From: CAVPEV01 sp963703555
Lineage (GTDB): Bacteria; Actinomycetota; Actinomycetes; Actinomycetales; Cellulomonadaceae
DNA: 64,000 nucleotides
Assembly: GCA_963703555.1 (NCBI GenBank)
Contig: CAVPEV010000047.1
Location: 1-64,000 of the forward strand
Direction of reading: 5' to 3'
Shown: piece by piece, positions 57,852-64,000 of the stretch
Numbering within the stretch: the stretch's first letter is position 1
Layout of the letters: each line of letters opens with the position of its first letter
Translations under genes and position numbers: made by a program
The notes under the pieces: model-generated
The model's database searches: none
The model's input: only the letters and a program-made list of their open reading frames with translations
Told to the model about the DNA's origin: nothing

Positions 57852-58145
57852 GTGCCAACCGAAACGTCACCCAAGTCGCTCGCCGCCCAGATCGCAGCCC
57901 ATGAGTCCTGGGCGCACACCACCGACCGCCCCGCGCGCACCGCACCCGCCAGGGCCGCGCTGGATGCCCGTTTCCTCAGGGAAGCGGACGGCGACCCGAT
58001 CCGCGCGGATCATCTGCGCAGGGCATATTTTTTGCGGCTCTCGCTGAAGTCCGCCAAGGCTCGACGCGCTCGTGCCGTCGTGGCCGACGGTGAAGCCGCC
58101 GAGGCCGAGCTGGCCGCCCTGGGCGAGGGCGAGGCCGCCCGGTGA
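57852..58145 (+). CDS. Small element protein, conserved in actinobacterial integrative elements
   Basis: This 97-residue, Ala/Arg-rich and mostly helical protein has AAQIAAHESWAHTTDRPART and APARAALDARFLREADG, then HLRRAYFLRLSLKSAKARRA. A similar SWANTxDRxARTAPARAAF-like pattern is common in small proteins of actinobacterial phages and elements, without known function. GTG at 57852 has AAGGAGA 6 nt upstream. Its stop overlaps the next start. Confidence 0.7.
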   Translation: MPTETSPKSLAAQIAAHESWAHTTDRPARTAPARAALDARFLREADGDPIRADHLRRAYFLRLSLKSAKARRARAVVADGEAAEAELAALGEGEAAR

Positions 58146-58540
58146 ACGCAAACGAACGCCGCCTCACGACGAGCGTGAAGGCGGCATCCGAGGCTTCCCG
58201 GCCTGGTGCCATTGTACCGCAGGTCGACCTCGAGCAGATCAACACCGGCGTCGTCATGGCCGACTTCCTGGCGGGCTTCGACGCGGGCCGCGCGGTCGGC
58301 CGCCTCGACGTCGTAGCGAGCTCGTGGCGTGCCGGCTACTCCGCCGGCCGGCTCGACGAGGCTGCCGAGCGCGACGCGGCCGACGAGGCCGAGCGCTCGC
58401 GGTTTCTCGACACCTGCAACCGCGACATCGTGCGGACCTTGACCTCTAGGCCGAGTTTCGCCGACCTCGCCGACCTCCGGGGTGAGCCCGACCGCGCGGC
58501 CGCCCAGCGTGCCATCCTCGTCGAGCGGGGCATCGCATGA
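58142..58540 (+). CDS. Hypothetical element protein
   Basis: This 132-residue soluble protein has a central FLAGFDAGRAVGRLDVVASS and RAGYSAGRLDEAAERDAADE helix pair and a C-terminal ADLRGEPDRAAAQRAILVER. GTG at 58142 overlaps the previous stop. Its stop overlaps the helicase start, so it belongs to the replication operon. No family is recognised. It could be a helicase loader or accessory factor by position. Confidence 0.65.
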   Translation: MNANERRLTTSVKAASEASRPGAIVPQVDLEQINTGVVMADFLAGFDAGRAVGRLDVVASSWRAGYSAGRLDEAAERDAADEAERSRFLDTCNRDIVRTLTSRPSFADLADLRGEPDRAAAQRAILVERGIA

Positions 58541-59967
58541 GCGCCGCCGAGGCCGGCTGGCCTCCCGTCGCCAAGCCGGGCACGCCGGAGGCCAGGGCGG
58601 CCGTCGCTCGCCTGCGCGTCCAGCAGCGCGCTGACGACGCCCGCGAGCACGCCGCGGTGCACCACGGCCAAGCCCGGTTCGCCTACCGCCTCGCCGCCTC
58701 GCACGCAGGCCGGCTGCTGCATGTCTACGGCGTTGGGTGGCACTGGTGGGACGGATCACGCTGGGCGGCCGACGACCGGGGCGAGGCCACCCGCGCGGTG
58801 CTGGACGAGCTGCGGTCCGCGCTCGCGGAGTCGCTGGACGATCGAGACCTGCGCGCGGACGTGCGCAAGGCCGAGAGTGCCAGCGGCGTCGCCGGCGTGC
58901 TGGAGCTGGCCGCCGCGCTCGAACCGTTCGCGGCCACCGTCAGCGACCTCGACGCCGATCCGTACCTGCTGAACACCAGCGGTGGGACGGTAGACCTGAG
59001 GACCGGGCAGGTGCGGCCGTGCGACCCGCGGGACCGGATCACGAAGGTCACCGGAACCGGCTACGACCCTGCCGCCGCATCCGAGAGCTGGGAAACGTTC
59101 CTTGCCCAGGCAATTCCCGACGTCGAGGTCCGCGACTTCCTGCGCCGCCTCATCGGACTCTCCCTCATCGGAAAGACGCCGGAGCACGTTCTCCCGATAT
59201 TGACCGGCACCGGCAGGAACGGCAAGGGCACGTTCGTCCGCACCGTTGCCGCCGCGCTCGGAGATTATGCGATCGAGGCCGAGCCTGACCTGTTCCTCGC
59301 CCGCGACCGGGCACACCCCACCGGGCAGATGGACCTACGCGGCGTGCGGCTTGCGACGATGCAGGAAACCGACGAGGGAAAACGGCTGGCCGTAGGAACC
59401 GTCAAACGGCTCACCGGCGGGGACACGATCCGGGCGCGCGCGATGCGCCAGGACTTCGTCCAGTTCGAGCCGTCGCACCTGGCAATGATGATCACGAACC
59501 ACCTGCCGAAGGTGCCGGCCGACGATCCGGCATTGTGGGCGCGGCTGCTCGTGGTGCCATTCGACATGTCGTTCCTCGGGCGCGAGGACACCACGCTCGG
59601 CGACCGGCTGCTACTAGAGCTGCCCGGCGTGCTCGCCTGGGCCGTCCGCGGGTACGGCGAGTACGCAGCACGGCGACTGGACCCACCGGAGGCCGTCAAG
59701 GCGAGAACGCGCACCTACCAGGTCAGCTCCGACGCGATCGCCCAGTTCGTGGAGGACAAGTGCTTGACCGTCGGCTACGTCCGGAGCTCGGAGCTGTGGG
59801 CCGCCTGGACGGCCTGGTGCCGCGACAGCGGTGAGGAACCGGGTGGTCAACGCCAGTTCAACGACCAGCTGGAGAACCGCGGCTACCGACGTCGCGTGAC
59901 CATGACGGGCAAGGTCTTCGACGGCCTCTGCCTGGCCGCGGATGACGAGGATTCGTCCCATGCATGA
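58537..59967 (+). CDS. D5/P4-type SF3 helicase (phage/plasmid primase family)
   Basis: This 476-residue protein has a D5-N region (LLHVYGVGWHWWDGSRWAAD, DPYLLNTSGGTVDLRTGQV) and an SF3 ATPase with Walker A GTGRNGKGT (224-232), LFLARDRAHPTGQMDLRGVR, MQETDEGKRL and the sensor-like MITNHLPKVPADDPALW. The C-terminal DUF-like part has SSELWAAWTAWCRDSGEEPG. In P4 and related elements the same chain also carries an AEP primase. Here that domain is missing and is instead encoded separately at 62315. It should start element replication at its own origin. ATG at 58537 overlaps the previous stop. Confidence 0.92.
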   Translation: MSAAEAGWPPVAKPGTPEARAAVARLRVQQRADDAREHAAVHHGQARFAYRLAASHAGRLLHVYGVGWHWWDGSRWAADDRGEATRAVLDELRSALAESLDDRDLRADVRKAESASGVAGVLELAAALEPFAATVSDLDADPYLLNTSGGTVDLRTGQVRPCDPRDRITKVTGTGYDPAAASESWETFLAQAIPDVEVRDFLRRLIGLSLIGKTPEHVLPILTGTGRNGKGTFVRTVAAALGDYAIEAEPDLFLARDRAHPTGQMDLRGVRLATMQETDEGKRLAVGTVKRLTGGDTIRARAMRQDFVQFEPSHLAMMITNHLPKVPADDPALWARLLVVPFDMSFLGREDTTLGDRLLLELPGVLAWAVRGYGEYAARRLDPPEAVKARTRTYQVSSDAIAQFVEDKCLTVGYVRSSELWAAWTAWCRDSGEEPGGQRQFNDQLENRGYRRRVTMTGKVFDGLCLAADDEDSSHA

Positions 59968-60355
59968 CGGGTATGACGGGCAAATGGCATCTATCCACGT
60001 AGCGCGCAGGTGGGAAGTAATACCGAAGACCCGTCATGCCCGTCATGCTCTGGGCGACTGTGCAGGTCAGCGCCAGATCGTCTCGCATCGTGAGATGCCA
60101 GGTGGTCCGACTGGTGAGACGCGACCTCGTCCGACCTCGTCCGACCTCGTCCCGGATGGCCTCAGTCGACCTGACGCACTCGCAGACGTGCCCCAGGCCG
60201 TCCAGGTGCCAATCTCCGGGCCGAACGCCTCAGCCCAGGACGCCTGCCGCTGCGGCCACGTCACGCGCATCCACGGGCCTCGCCCTGGCCTCGAGGGCCA
60301 CGGCCCCGGGTGTCGCGCGCAGTCGTGCAGCTGCACCGGGTGGTGCGCGCCGTGA
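59942..60355 (+). CDS. Small Cys-rich element protein
   Basis: A 137-residue frame from ATG at 59942, overlapping the helicase end. The C-terminal part CRCGHVTRIHGPRPGLEGHG followed by PGCRAQSCSCTGWCAP looks like a zinc-binding module found in small actinophage proteins. The N-terminal half is low complexity with a small 10-bp repeat (CCTCGTCCGA, about 60126-60150), so the true start could be later. Its stop overlaps the WhiB-like start by GTGA, which supports the C-terminal frame. Confidence 0.5.
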   Translation: MTRIRPMHDGYDGQMASIHVARRWEVIPKTRHARHALGDCAGQRQIVSHREMPGGPTGETRPRPTSSDLVPDGLSRPDALADVPQAVQVPISGPNASAQDACRCGHVTRIHGPRPGLEGHGPGCRAQSCSCTGWCAP

Positions 60356-60654
60356 CCGACGACGCCGTCCGGGACGCCGAGCGGGCCGAGCTGCTCGCGA
60401 TGGCCGCCGATCAGCTGGACCGACGCCGGCCCGTTCCGTGCGTCGGGGCCACCGACCGGACCGGGTGGACCAGTGACGACGTCGACGCGCAGCGCCTCGC
60501 CGCCGCGATGTGTGCGCCGTGCAGCGTGATCGCGATGTGCCGGGCGTTCGGGCAGCACTGGCCGCATGAGTCCGGCGTCTACGGCGCCGTGACCGACGAC
60601 GAACGCCGACCGCGCCGCGGCCGACCGAGGACGACCGAGAGGGAGCACGAATGA
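60352..60654 (+). CDS. WhiB-like iron-sulfur transcription factor
   Basis: This 100-residue protein has the Wbl layout: first Cys in RRPVPCVGATDRTGWTSDDV, then RLAAAMCAPCSVIAMCRAFG with the remaining three cysteines, and the G-rich GVYGAVTDDERRPRRGR turn with a basic tail. The four Cys should bind a 4Fe-4S cluster. Phage-borne WhiB-like proteins, such as that of mycobacteriophage TM4, alter host WhiB2 activity and exclude other phages. GTG at 60352 and the ATGA overlap downstream fix the frame. Confidence 0.85.
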   Translation: MTDDAVRDAERAELLAMAADQLDRRRPVPCVGATDRTGWTSDDVDAQRLAAAMCAPCSVIAMCRAFGQHWPHESGVYGAVTDDERRPRRGRPRTTEREHE

Positions 60655-60836
60655 GCGACGACGACCAGCTGAGCACCGAGGCCTCGGTGCTGCACTACCT
60701 GGACGACCACGGCGGCTGCCCAATCTGCGATGGCGGCCACGTTCTGCACGTCGAGCCGGACGGCACCGCATTCTTGTGCGATCTCCATTACACAGAAATG
60801 CTGGGCATGCCCGAGCATGTGGCGGTCGAGCAATGA
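60651..60836 (+). CDS. Small zinc-finger-like element protein
   Basis: This 61-residue acidic protein has HGGCPICDGGHVLHVEPDGT and AFLCDLHYTEM, a CxxC followed by Cys-x2-His that could bind one zinc. It overlaps both neighbours by 4 nt. No family is recognised. Confidence 0.7.
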   Translation: MSDDDQLSTEASVLHYLDDHGGCPICDGGHVLHVEPDGTAFLCDLHYTEMLGMPEHVAVEQ

Positions 60837-61096
60837 CCCGCGACCCGCACCCGATTCCCCCCGCGGCCGAGTTGCTTTCGCTCGACGGGCACACCGCCAC
60901 CGTCCGGTGCCCGTTCTGCGGCGGAGTGCATCAGCATCCGCGCGTCGAGCGTGGCGCCCGCGAGCGCCGGGCCCCATTGTGCGGCTGGCACCTGACGCCT
61001 GAACAACGCGGCGCCGGCTACACGTTCGACATTCCATTATCTGGCCGGGCGACCCGCCCCGGACAGAACACCGAAGAGGAATTGAGAGGAATCTGA
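60833..61096 (+). CDS. Small Cys-containing element protein
   Basis: This 87-residue protein has TVRCPFCGGVHQHPRVERGA and a later RRAPLCGWHLTPEQRGAGYT, giving Cys-x2-Cys and Cys-x2-His pairs as in small zinc ribbons. ATG at 60833 overlaps the previous stop. No family is recognised. This run of small Cys-rich genes between helicase and right end is typical for satellite and phage accessory regions. Confidence 0.65.
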   Translation: MTRDPHPIPPAAELLSLDGHTATVRCPFCGGVHQHPRVERGARERRAPLCGWHLTPEQRGAGYTFDIPLSGRATRPGQNTEEELRGI

Positions 61097-61097
61097 C

Positions 61098-61298
61098 ATG
61101 AGCACATTGAGCGAGCGCCGCCAGTTCGCCGCCGCCCTATTCGGCCCACGACGCGTGCGCGACGAGACAAAGCCGGGCCTGGCCGTCGAGGTGCACAGGC
61201 TGTTCCACCCCGACGCCGACGAAGCGCCAGAACCAGAACCCGCCCGGACCTCGCGCGGATTCGCCGCCGAACTGTTCCACCCTGGAAAGAAGGACTGA
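61098..61298 (+). CDS. Small element protein with repeated FAAxLF motif
   Basis: This 66-residue protein has RRQFAAALFGPRRVRDETKP and, at the end, SRGFAAELFHPGKKD, so the short FAA-LF motif occurs twice around an acidic Pro/Glu-rich centre (EAPEPEP). This may be two copies of a short linear binding motif. AGAGGA precedes the ATG one nt after the previous stop. GC content drops around its start. Function unknown. Confidence 0.6.
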   Translation: MSTLSERRQFAAALFGPRRVRDETKPGLAVEVHRLFHPDADEAPEPEPARTSRGFAAELFHPGKKD

Positions 61299-61299
61299 A

Positions 61300-62085
61300 A
61301 TGGCACACACCAATAGTTCCGCCGCCACCCTGATCACCGCCGCCCTCCGCCGGGCCGGAACCGCCCTGCCCGAGAAGATCAGCGCGTCCATCGCGGCCCT
61401 GGCCCCGGTCGCGGACGCGGTGCCGAAGAATGTCAGCGCCGACCTCGTCGACGCCTACGCCAATGCGATCCTCGCCGGCAAGGACCCCTACGCCGACAAG
61501 GCCGTGCTCGCCGCGCTGACCCGGCAGGTGCTCTCCGCCGCGGTCGGCTGGGACACCCTCCTGCGCGATTGGCAGGACGAGCAGGTCGGCCACATTCTCC
61601 GCGATCACGCCGACGCCCTGGCGAGTTCCTGGCGCGCGCAGGTGGCCGAGGCTGGGGGCATCCTCGCGGAGGCCGCGCAGGTGCTCGCGCCCGACGCAGA
61701 CCTGCCCAGCCAGGCCGACCGATGCTTGCGTGGTGGCGAGCGGATGTCGAACGCCTGGAGGGCCGCCACGGACGCGACGATCAAGGTCGACGCGCTCAGC
61801 GAGTCGTTCCGGGTGCTCGCCGGGGCCGTCCGCCCCCACGCGGTCGCGGTCGCCGGTTCGGGCATCCTGGTCCGCGCCTCAGGCGTCAGCGCGCAGAAGC
61901 TCGCGCTCCTGCCGCCCAGCATCGGCACGTGGGAACTGGCCGCCCACGAGGGGCAGGAGATCACCGGCGTCACGTTCGACTCGTTGGCCGACGCGTACGA
62001 CCGGCTCGAAGCCGAACGCCGGGCCGCAGACGAGGCTTTCGAGCGAGCGCGGCGCCACAGGTACAACCCCGCCTCGACGCGCTGA
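61300..62085 (+). CDS. Hypothetical element protein (261 residues)
   Basis: A mostly helical soluble protein, with SADLVDAYANAILAGKDPYA, VGWDTLLRDWQDEQVGHILR and SLADAYDRLEAERRAADEAF near the C-terminus. It does not resemble capsid, portal or scaffold proteins by eye. It follows the FAAxLF gene by one nt and ends just before a strong hairpin, so it is the last gene of the main operon. It would be the first protein to test for interference with a helper phage. Confidence 0.6.
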   Translation: MAHTNSSAATLITAALRRAGTALPEKISASIAALAPVADAVPKNVSADLVDAYANAILAGKDPYADKAVLAALTRQVLSAAVGWDTLLRDWQDEQVGHILRDHADALASSWRAQVAEAGGILAEAAQVLAPDADLPSQADRCLRGGERMSNAWRAATDATIKVDALSESFRVLAGAVRPHAVAVAGSGILVRASGVSAQKLALLPPSIGTWELAAHEGQEITGVTFDSLADAYDRLEAERRAADEAFERARRHRYNPASTR

Positions 62086-62090
62086 AGGTC

Positions 62091-62132
62091 GGACGCGCCG
62101 GTCGACGCGATCACTGCCCGACCGGCGCGTCC
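62091..62132. terminator. Strong terminator with 14-bp perfect stem
   Basis: GGACGCGCCGGTCG and its exact complement (62119-62132) flank a 14-nt loop, starting 6 nt after the stop of the last operon gene. A run of C follows. Confidence 0.75.
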
Positions 62133-62302
62133 CCCCCAGGGGCAGGTCCCCCCTCCCCCCCGGCAAGGCGCCCCCTCCGGCATAGAGCCTTTTCACACAC
62201 AGAGCTCTCACGTTCGCCCCGTGCCCGTGACCTGCACGAACGCCGCGCCGGCTATCCGGCGATACAGCCTGCCGATGTAACGCTTACGGCTCACTGACCT
62301 GC

Positions 62303-62308
62303 TATGAT
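62303..62308 (+). promoter_or_regulatory. -10 element TATGAT for leaderless AEP primase transcript
   Basis: TATGAT, close to the consensus, is followed by six bases and the ATG at 62315. No good -35 is visible at 16-18 nt. Being separate from the main operon, the primase has its own control. Confidence 0.6.
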
Positions 62309-62314
62309 GGTCGC

Positions 62315-62815
62315 ATGAGACAGTGCGAGCGGTGCGGGGCGAAGCTGAACGCGCTCGCGCGTTCGGACGCCCGCTTCTGCTCCACGCGCTGTCGTGTCGC
62401 GCATCACCGAGCCGAGCTGCCCGCGGCCCTGCGGTCCGGCCGGCGCTTCGTGCGGGCCGACGGGAAGCGTCCGATCACGACGTCCGGAGCTCCGGCCAGC
62501 TCGACGCGGCCCGAGACGTGGGCGTCGTTCACCGAGGTCCGTTCGGGCGTCGGTGACGGGTTCGGCGTCATGCTCGGCGGCGGGCTGGGCTGCTACGACC
62601 TGGACCACTGCTCCGATGGCCAGGCGCGCCAGTTCGCCCGGACGATCCCGGAGCGTGTTCTCTACGCCGAGCGCTCGATGTCCGGCCGTGGTGTGCACGT
62701 CTTCGTGGAGGCGCCGGAGGGCCGCGGCTGGAAGCGCATGGTCGACGGCGTGGCGGTCGAGCGGTACACGTGGGCGCGGTTCATCCGCATGACCGGAACG
62801 CGCATCGCGATCTGA
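62315..62815 (+). CDS. AEP-type primase-polymerase domain protein with N-terminal zinc knuckle
   Basis: This 166-residue protein starts with CERCGAKLNALARSDARFCS then TRCRVAHHR, a four-Cys zinc ribbon. It continues with KRPITTSGAPASSTRPETWA, FGVMLGGGLGCYDLDHC (acidic metal ligands), ERSMSGRGVHVFVEAPEG (S-G-x-G-x-H) and RYTWARFIRMTGTRI, the core of archaeo-eukaryotic primases of the P4/bifunctional type. It is very short, without helicase or PriCT domains. Together with the D5 helicase at 58537 it would reconstitute a split P4-like replicase. Its own leaderless promoter is upstream. Confidence 0.85.
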   Translation: MRQCERCGAKLNALARSDARFCSTRCRVAHHRAELPAALRSGRRFVRADGKRPITTSGAPASSTRPETWASFTEVRSGVGDGFGVMLGGGLGCYDLDHCSDGQARQFARTIPERVLYAERSMSGRGVHVFVEAPEGRGWKRMVDGVAVERYTWARFIRMTGTRIAI

Positions 62816-62834
62816 GGTCCGCCAGGAGTACGTC

Positions 62835-62864
62835 GCCCCCGCAGCCCTTTCCGGGCGCGGGGGC
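62835..62864. terminator. Terminator hairpin after the primase gene
   Basis: GCCCCCGC pairs with GCGGGGGC, and within the loop GCCC pairs with GGGC, giving a long stem with one bulged A. It begins 20 nt after the stop. Confidence 0.75.
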
Positions 62865-62960
62865 CATTGTCGCGTTCTGTGCGGGCAGGGTATGCGACCT
62901 CGGGATAGGCGCTCAGCGCCGACCCCTAGGCCCGGGGCGACGGCACTCGGTCAGCGAGCA

Positions 62961-63049
62961 CCCCTCGCCGCGCGCGCGAGGATCCGTCGGACCGCCAGGT
63001 GACAACTCCGGTTGTCACCTCCCCCTCGCCGCGCGCGCGAGGATCCGTC
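62961..63049. repeat. Two 28-bp direct repeats flanking a 9-bp inverted repeat
   Basis: CCCCTCGCCGCGCGCGCGAG followed by GATCCGTC occurs at 62961-62988 and 63022-63049. Between them GGTGACAAC-TCCG-GTTGTCACC (62998-63019) is a perfect hairpin. The second repeat reaches the stop of the minus-strand gene. The block may end convergent transcription or serve as an origin or packaging site. Confidence 0.7.
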
Positions 63050-63518
63050 AGTCGTACAGGAACGCCGAGCCGAGCCGGTGCCACGTGTCCGGCTCACGTG
63101 TCGGCGCCAGCACGTCGAACGCCCGCATGCTGCCGAAGTCCTGTGTGATCGCGAGCAGGATGTCCGGGCGGCCGTATTCGCGGCGCACCGCCTCGTCGAA
63201 GTCGACCACCTGCACGACGTCCCCGCCGGAGCGGAGCCGCGCCCTCACGAGCCGGACGACGTCGCAGACCAGCTCGCCCGTGGTGCCGTCGTGCCGCCAG
63301 GCGCCCGCTCGGGCCAGCATGGCGGCCTCCAGCACCTCGTCGGCGGCGGCATCCCAGCCGGCCTCGTCGGCGACGTAGGGCAGGGAGAGGACGTCCGTGA
63401 CGGCCCCGTCCTGGTCGTAGACGAGGCCTGCCGTGCTGCCGTCGGAGCGGAGCAGGTCGGGCGTCGTGCGGACCGTCCAGGGGCGTGTCGTGCCGGTGGT
63501 GGGGATGGTCGTGCTCAT
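63048..63518 (-). CDS. Hypothetical protein at the right end of the element, opposite strand
   Basis: This 156-residue acidic protein has GSTAGLVYDQDGAVTDVLSL and ADEAGWDAAADEVLEAAMLA, then RARLRSGGDVVQVVDFDEAV and LAITQDFGSMRAFDVLAPTR. No domain is recognised. It is the only gene on the minus strand of the element, in the place where satellites and prophages often carry a host-benefit or immunity gene. AGAGGA lies 7 nt before the ATG at 63518. It ends at a repeat/hairpin block. Confidence 0.65.
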   Translation of the reverse strand: MSTTIPTTGTTRPWTVRTTPDLLRSDGSTAGLVYDQDGAVTDVLSLPYVADEAGWDAAADEVLEAAMLARAGAWRHDGTTGELVCDVVRLVRARLRSGGDVVQVVDFDEAVRREYGRPDILLAITQDFGSMRAFDVLAPTREPDTWHRLGSAFLYD

Positions 63519-63602
63519 GGTGGAGTCCTCTCCGCGGAAATCGCCTGCGAGGTACCGAGACTCACCCGATAACCTCGACCACAGCGCTGAGGCCATACCT
63601 GC

Positions 63603-63615
63603 GTCTTCGCAGGTC
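63603..63615 (-). repeat. Right copy of the 13-bp inverted arm-type repeat
   Basis: GTCTTCGCAGGTC is the exact reverse complement of 56070-56082 and lies 26 bp before attR. See the left copy. Confidence 0.5.
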
Positions 63616-63641
63616 GGTACAGCGTTCACGGGGTCGGCTCC

Positions 63642-63689
63642 CCGAAGATGCCCGGCGAGCCGTCCCGGGTGCAGCCCAGCCGCGCGCGG
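63642..63689. mobile_element. attR: right attachment repeat with displaced original 3' end of the polymerase gene
   Basis: Reads PKMPGEPSRVQPSRAR and then KTP and TGA (to 63701) in the frame of the polymerase gene, without any upstream coding part. This is the natural gene end split off by insertion. The sequence after 63689 should be the original chromosome. Confidence 0.85.
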
Positions 63690-63748
63690 AAGACTCCCTG
63701 AGCCTCACCCCGGGTGGACCACACCTGGACACCGTCCGGACCGAGCCC

Positions 63749-64000
63749 TTACCCCGGGTGGACCACCCGGTCGGCGCGAGGCCGGGTCACGGCCACGAGT
63801 TCCGCATTGCGCTGGTCCGTGCCCAGTGCCCAGGCCCGCGCCGCAGCCGGGTCACGCCCGTGCGCGACGTGCCGGGCGACGAGGCGCCGCACCCGGTCAT
63901 CCTCCCCGGGATCGACGTACCAGCAGGCGTCCAGCAGGCCGGCGACGCGATCCCACCCCGGTGCGTCGAGCAGGAGGTAGTTGCCCTCGGTGACGACCAG
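63749..64000 (-). CDS. Nucleoside/nucleotide kinase family protein, C-terminal 83 residues (5' part outside window)
   Basis: The frame is open from the right edge to TAA at 63749. It reads LVVTEGNYLLLDAPGWDRVA, then CWYVDPGEDDRVRRLVARHV and HGRDPAAARAWALGTDQRNA, and ends ADRVVHPG. This is the C-terminal part of P-loop kinases related to uridine kinase, pantothenate kinase and FrcK. The substrate (nucleoside, pantothenate or sugar) is not clear without the N-terminus. It is convergent with the original polymerase gene end. Confidence 0.8.
   Translation of the reverse strand: MVVTEGNYLLLDAPGWDRVAGLLDACWYVDPGEDDRVRRLVARHVAHGRDPAAARAWALGTDQRNAELVAVTRPRADRVVHPG

Larger units (their letters stand above)
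56065..63641. mobile_element. Integrative element of about 7.6 kb (phage-satellite-like)
   Basis: Bounded by the 48-bp repeats, it carries a tyrosine integrase at the left end, a D5-type helicase, a separate AEP primase, a WhiB-like protein, several small Cys-rich genes and one minus-strand gene at the right end. No capsid, terminase, portal, tail, relaxase or TraB-like gene is recognisable, so it is too small for an ordinary prophage or ICE. A replication module with an integrase but without structural genes is typical of phage satellites. Mobility was not tested. Confidence 0.7.

Noticed and set aside
63048..63518. Toxin-antitoxin pair at the right end of the element
   Set aside because: Only one gene of 156 residues is present, with no partner and no toxin motif.
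56132..63577. GATAACCT shared by 56131 and 63568 as attachment core
   Set aside because: Only 8 bp and probably a -10 element in both places. The 48-bp repeats at 56017 and 63642 explain the insertion much better.

Overview
The window is very GC-rich, uses GTG as a start about as often as ATG, and has dense genes with 1-4 nt stop/start overlaps. The gene content (folate genes behind ftsH and a tilS-hpt fusion, RipA-like NlpC/P60 protein, DUF222/HNH protein with a LexA box, feoABC, WhiB-like protein, LigD-type polymerase) points to an actinobacterium, probably Micrococcales and perhaps near Cellulomonadaceae. The family placement is inference. No rRNA, tRNA or CRISPR array was seen.

Layout. 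1-8.6 kb (minus strand): a conserved block reading dacB, zinc metalloprotease, tilS-hpt fusion, ftsH, folE, folP and a folB-folK fusion that runs off the left edge. 8.7-10.7 kb: inorganic pyrophosphatase, then a secreted NlpC/P60 hydrolase with a candidate MtrA box and a leaderless promoter. 10.8-12.5 kb: a decayed patch holding a ferredoxin without its cluster region, a SufR/ArsR-like regulator without its DNA-binding core, an intact DUF488 gene and a truncated HMA (CopZ-like) gene. 12.6-15.3 kb: metY-metX, preceded by a possible Met/Cys leader peptide. 15.3-17.3 kb: remnants of mobile elements and of a permease, plus two small secreted/membrane genes. 17.5-29 kb: a giant multi-pass membrane protein, an oxidoreductase, a hydrolase, a RAMA-domain protein, a thiamine-binding protein, sucrose phosphorylase and an S53 peptidase.

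29.3-35.0 kb: a six-gene translationally coupled operon with a holo-ACP synthase, an AMP-forming acyl-CoA synthetase, E1 alpha, E1 beta and E2 of a 2-oxoacid dehydrogenase, and an acyl carrier protein. The mix suggests an acyl group moved from lipoyl-E2 to a dedicated ACP. This is the best candidate here for an undescribed pathway. 35-44.2 kb: SOS-controlled DUF222/HNH gene, an FAD/Fe-S oxidoreductase, a repeat-bearing hypothetical gene, feoC-feoB-feoA with an IdeR-like box, and an OsmC-type peroxidase. 44.4-56.1 kb: a large secreted subtilase, a 5'-3' exonuclease, an ECF sigma factor with a membrane-anchored partner, an RsbW-like kinase, a HAD phosphatase, hydrolases, a VanY-like lipoprotein and a LigD-type polymerase/primase.

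56.0-63.7 kb: a roughly 7.6-kb integrative element inserted in the 3' end of the polymerase gene. Both junctions are visible as a 48-bp imperfect repeat (44/48 identical). It carries a tyrosine integrase, an SF3/D5-type helicase, a separate AEP-type primase with an N-terminal zinc knuckle, a WhiB-like protein and several small Cys-rich genes. No capsid, packaging or conjugation gene is recognisable, so it resembles a phage satellite. The chromosome resumes with a kinase gene that runs off the right edge.

Two habits recur across the window: promoters of the form TANNNT-N6-start codon (leaderless transcripts), and short in-frame or promoter tandem repeats of 9-51 bp.
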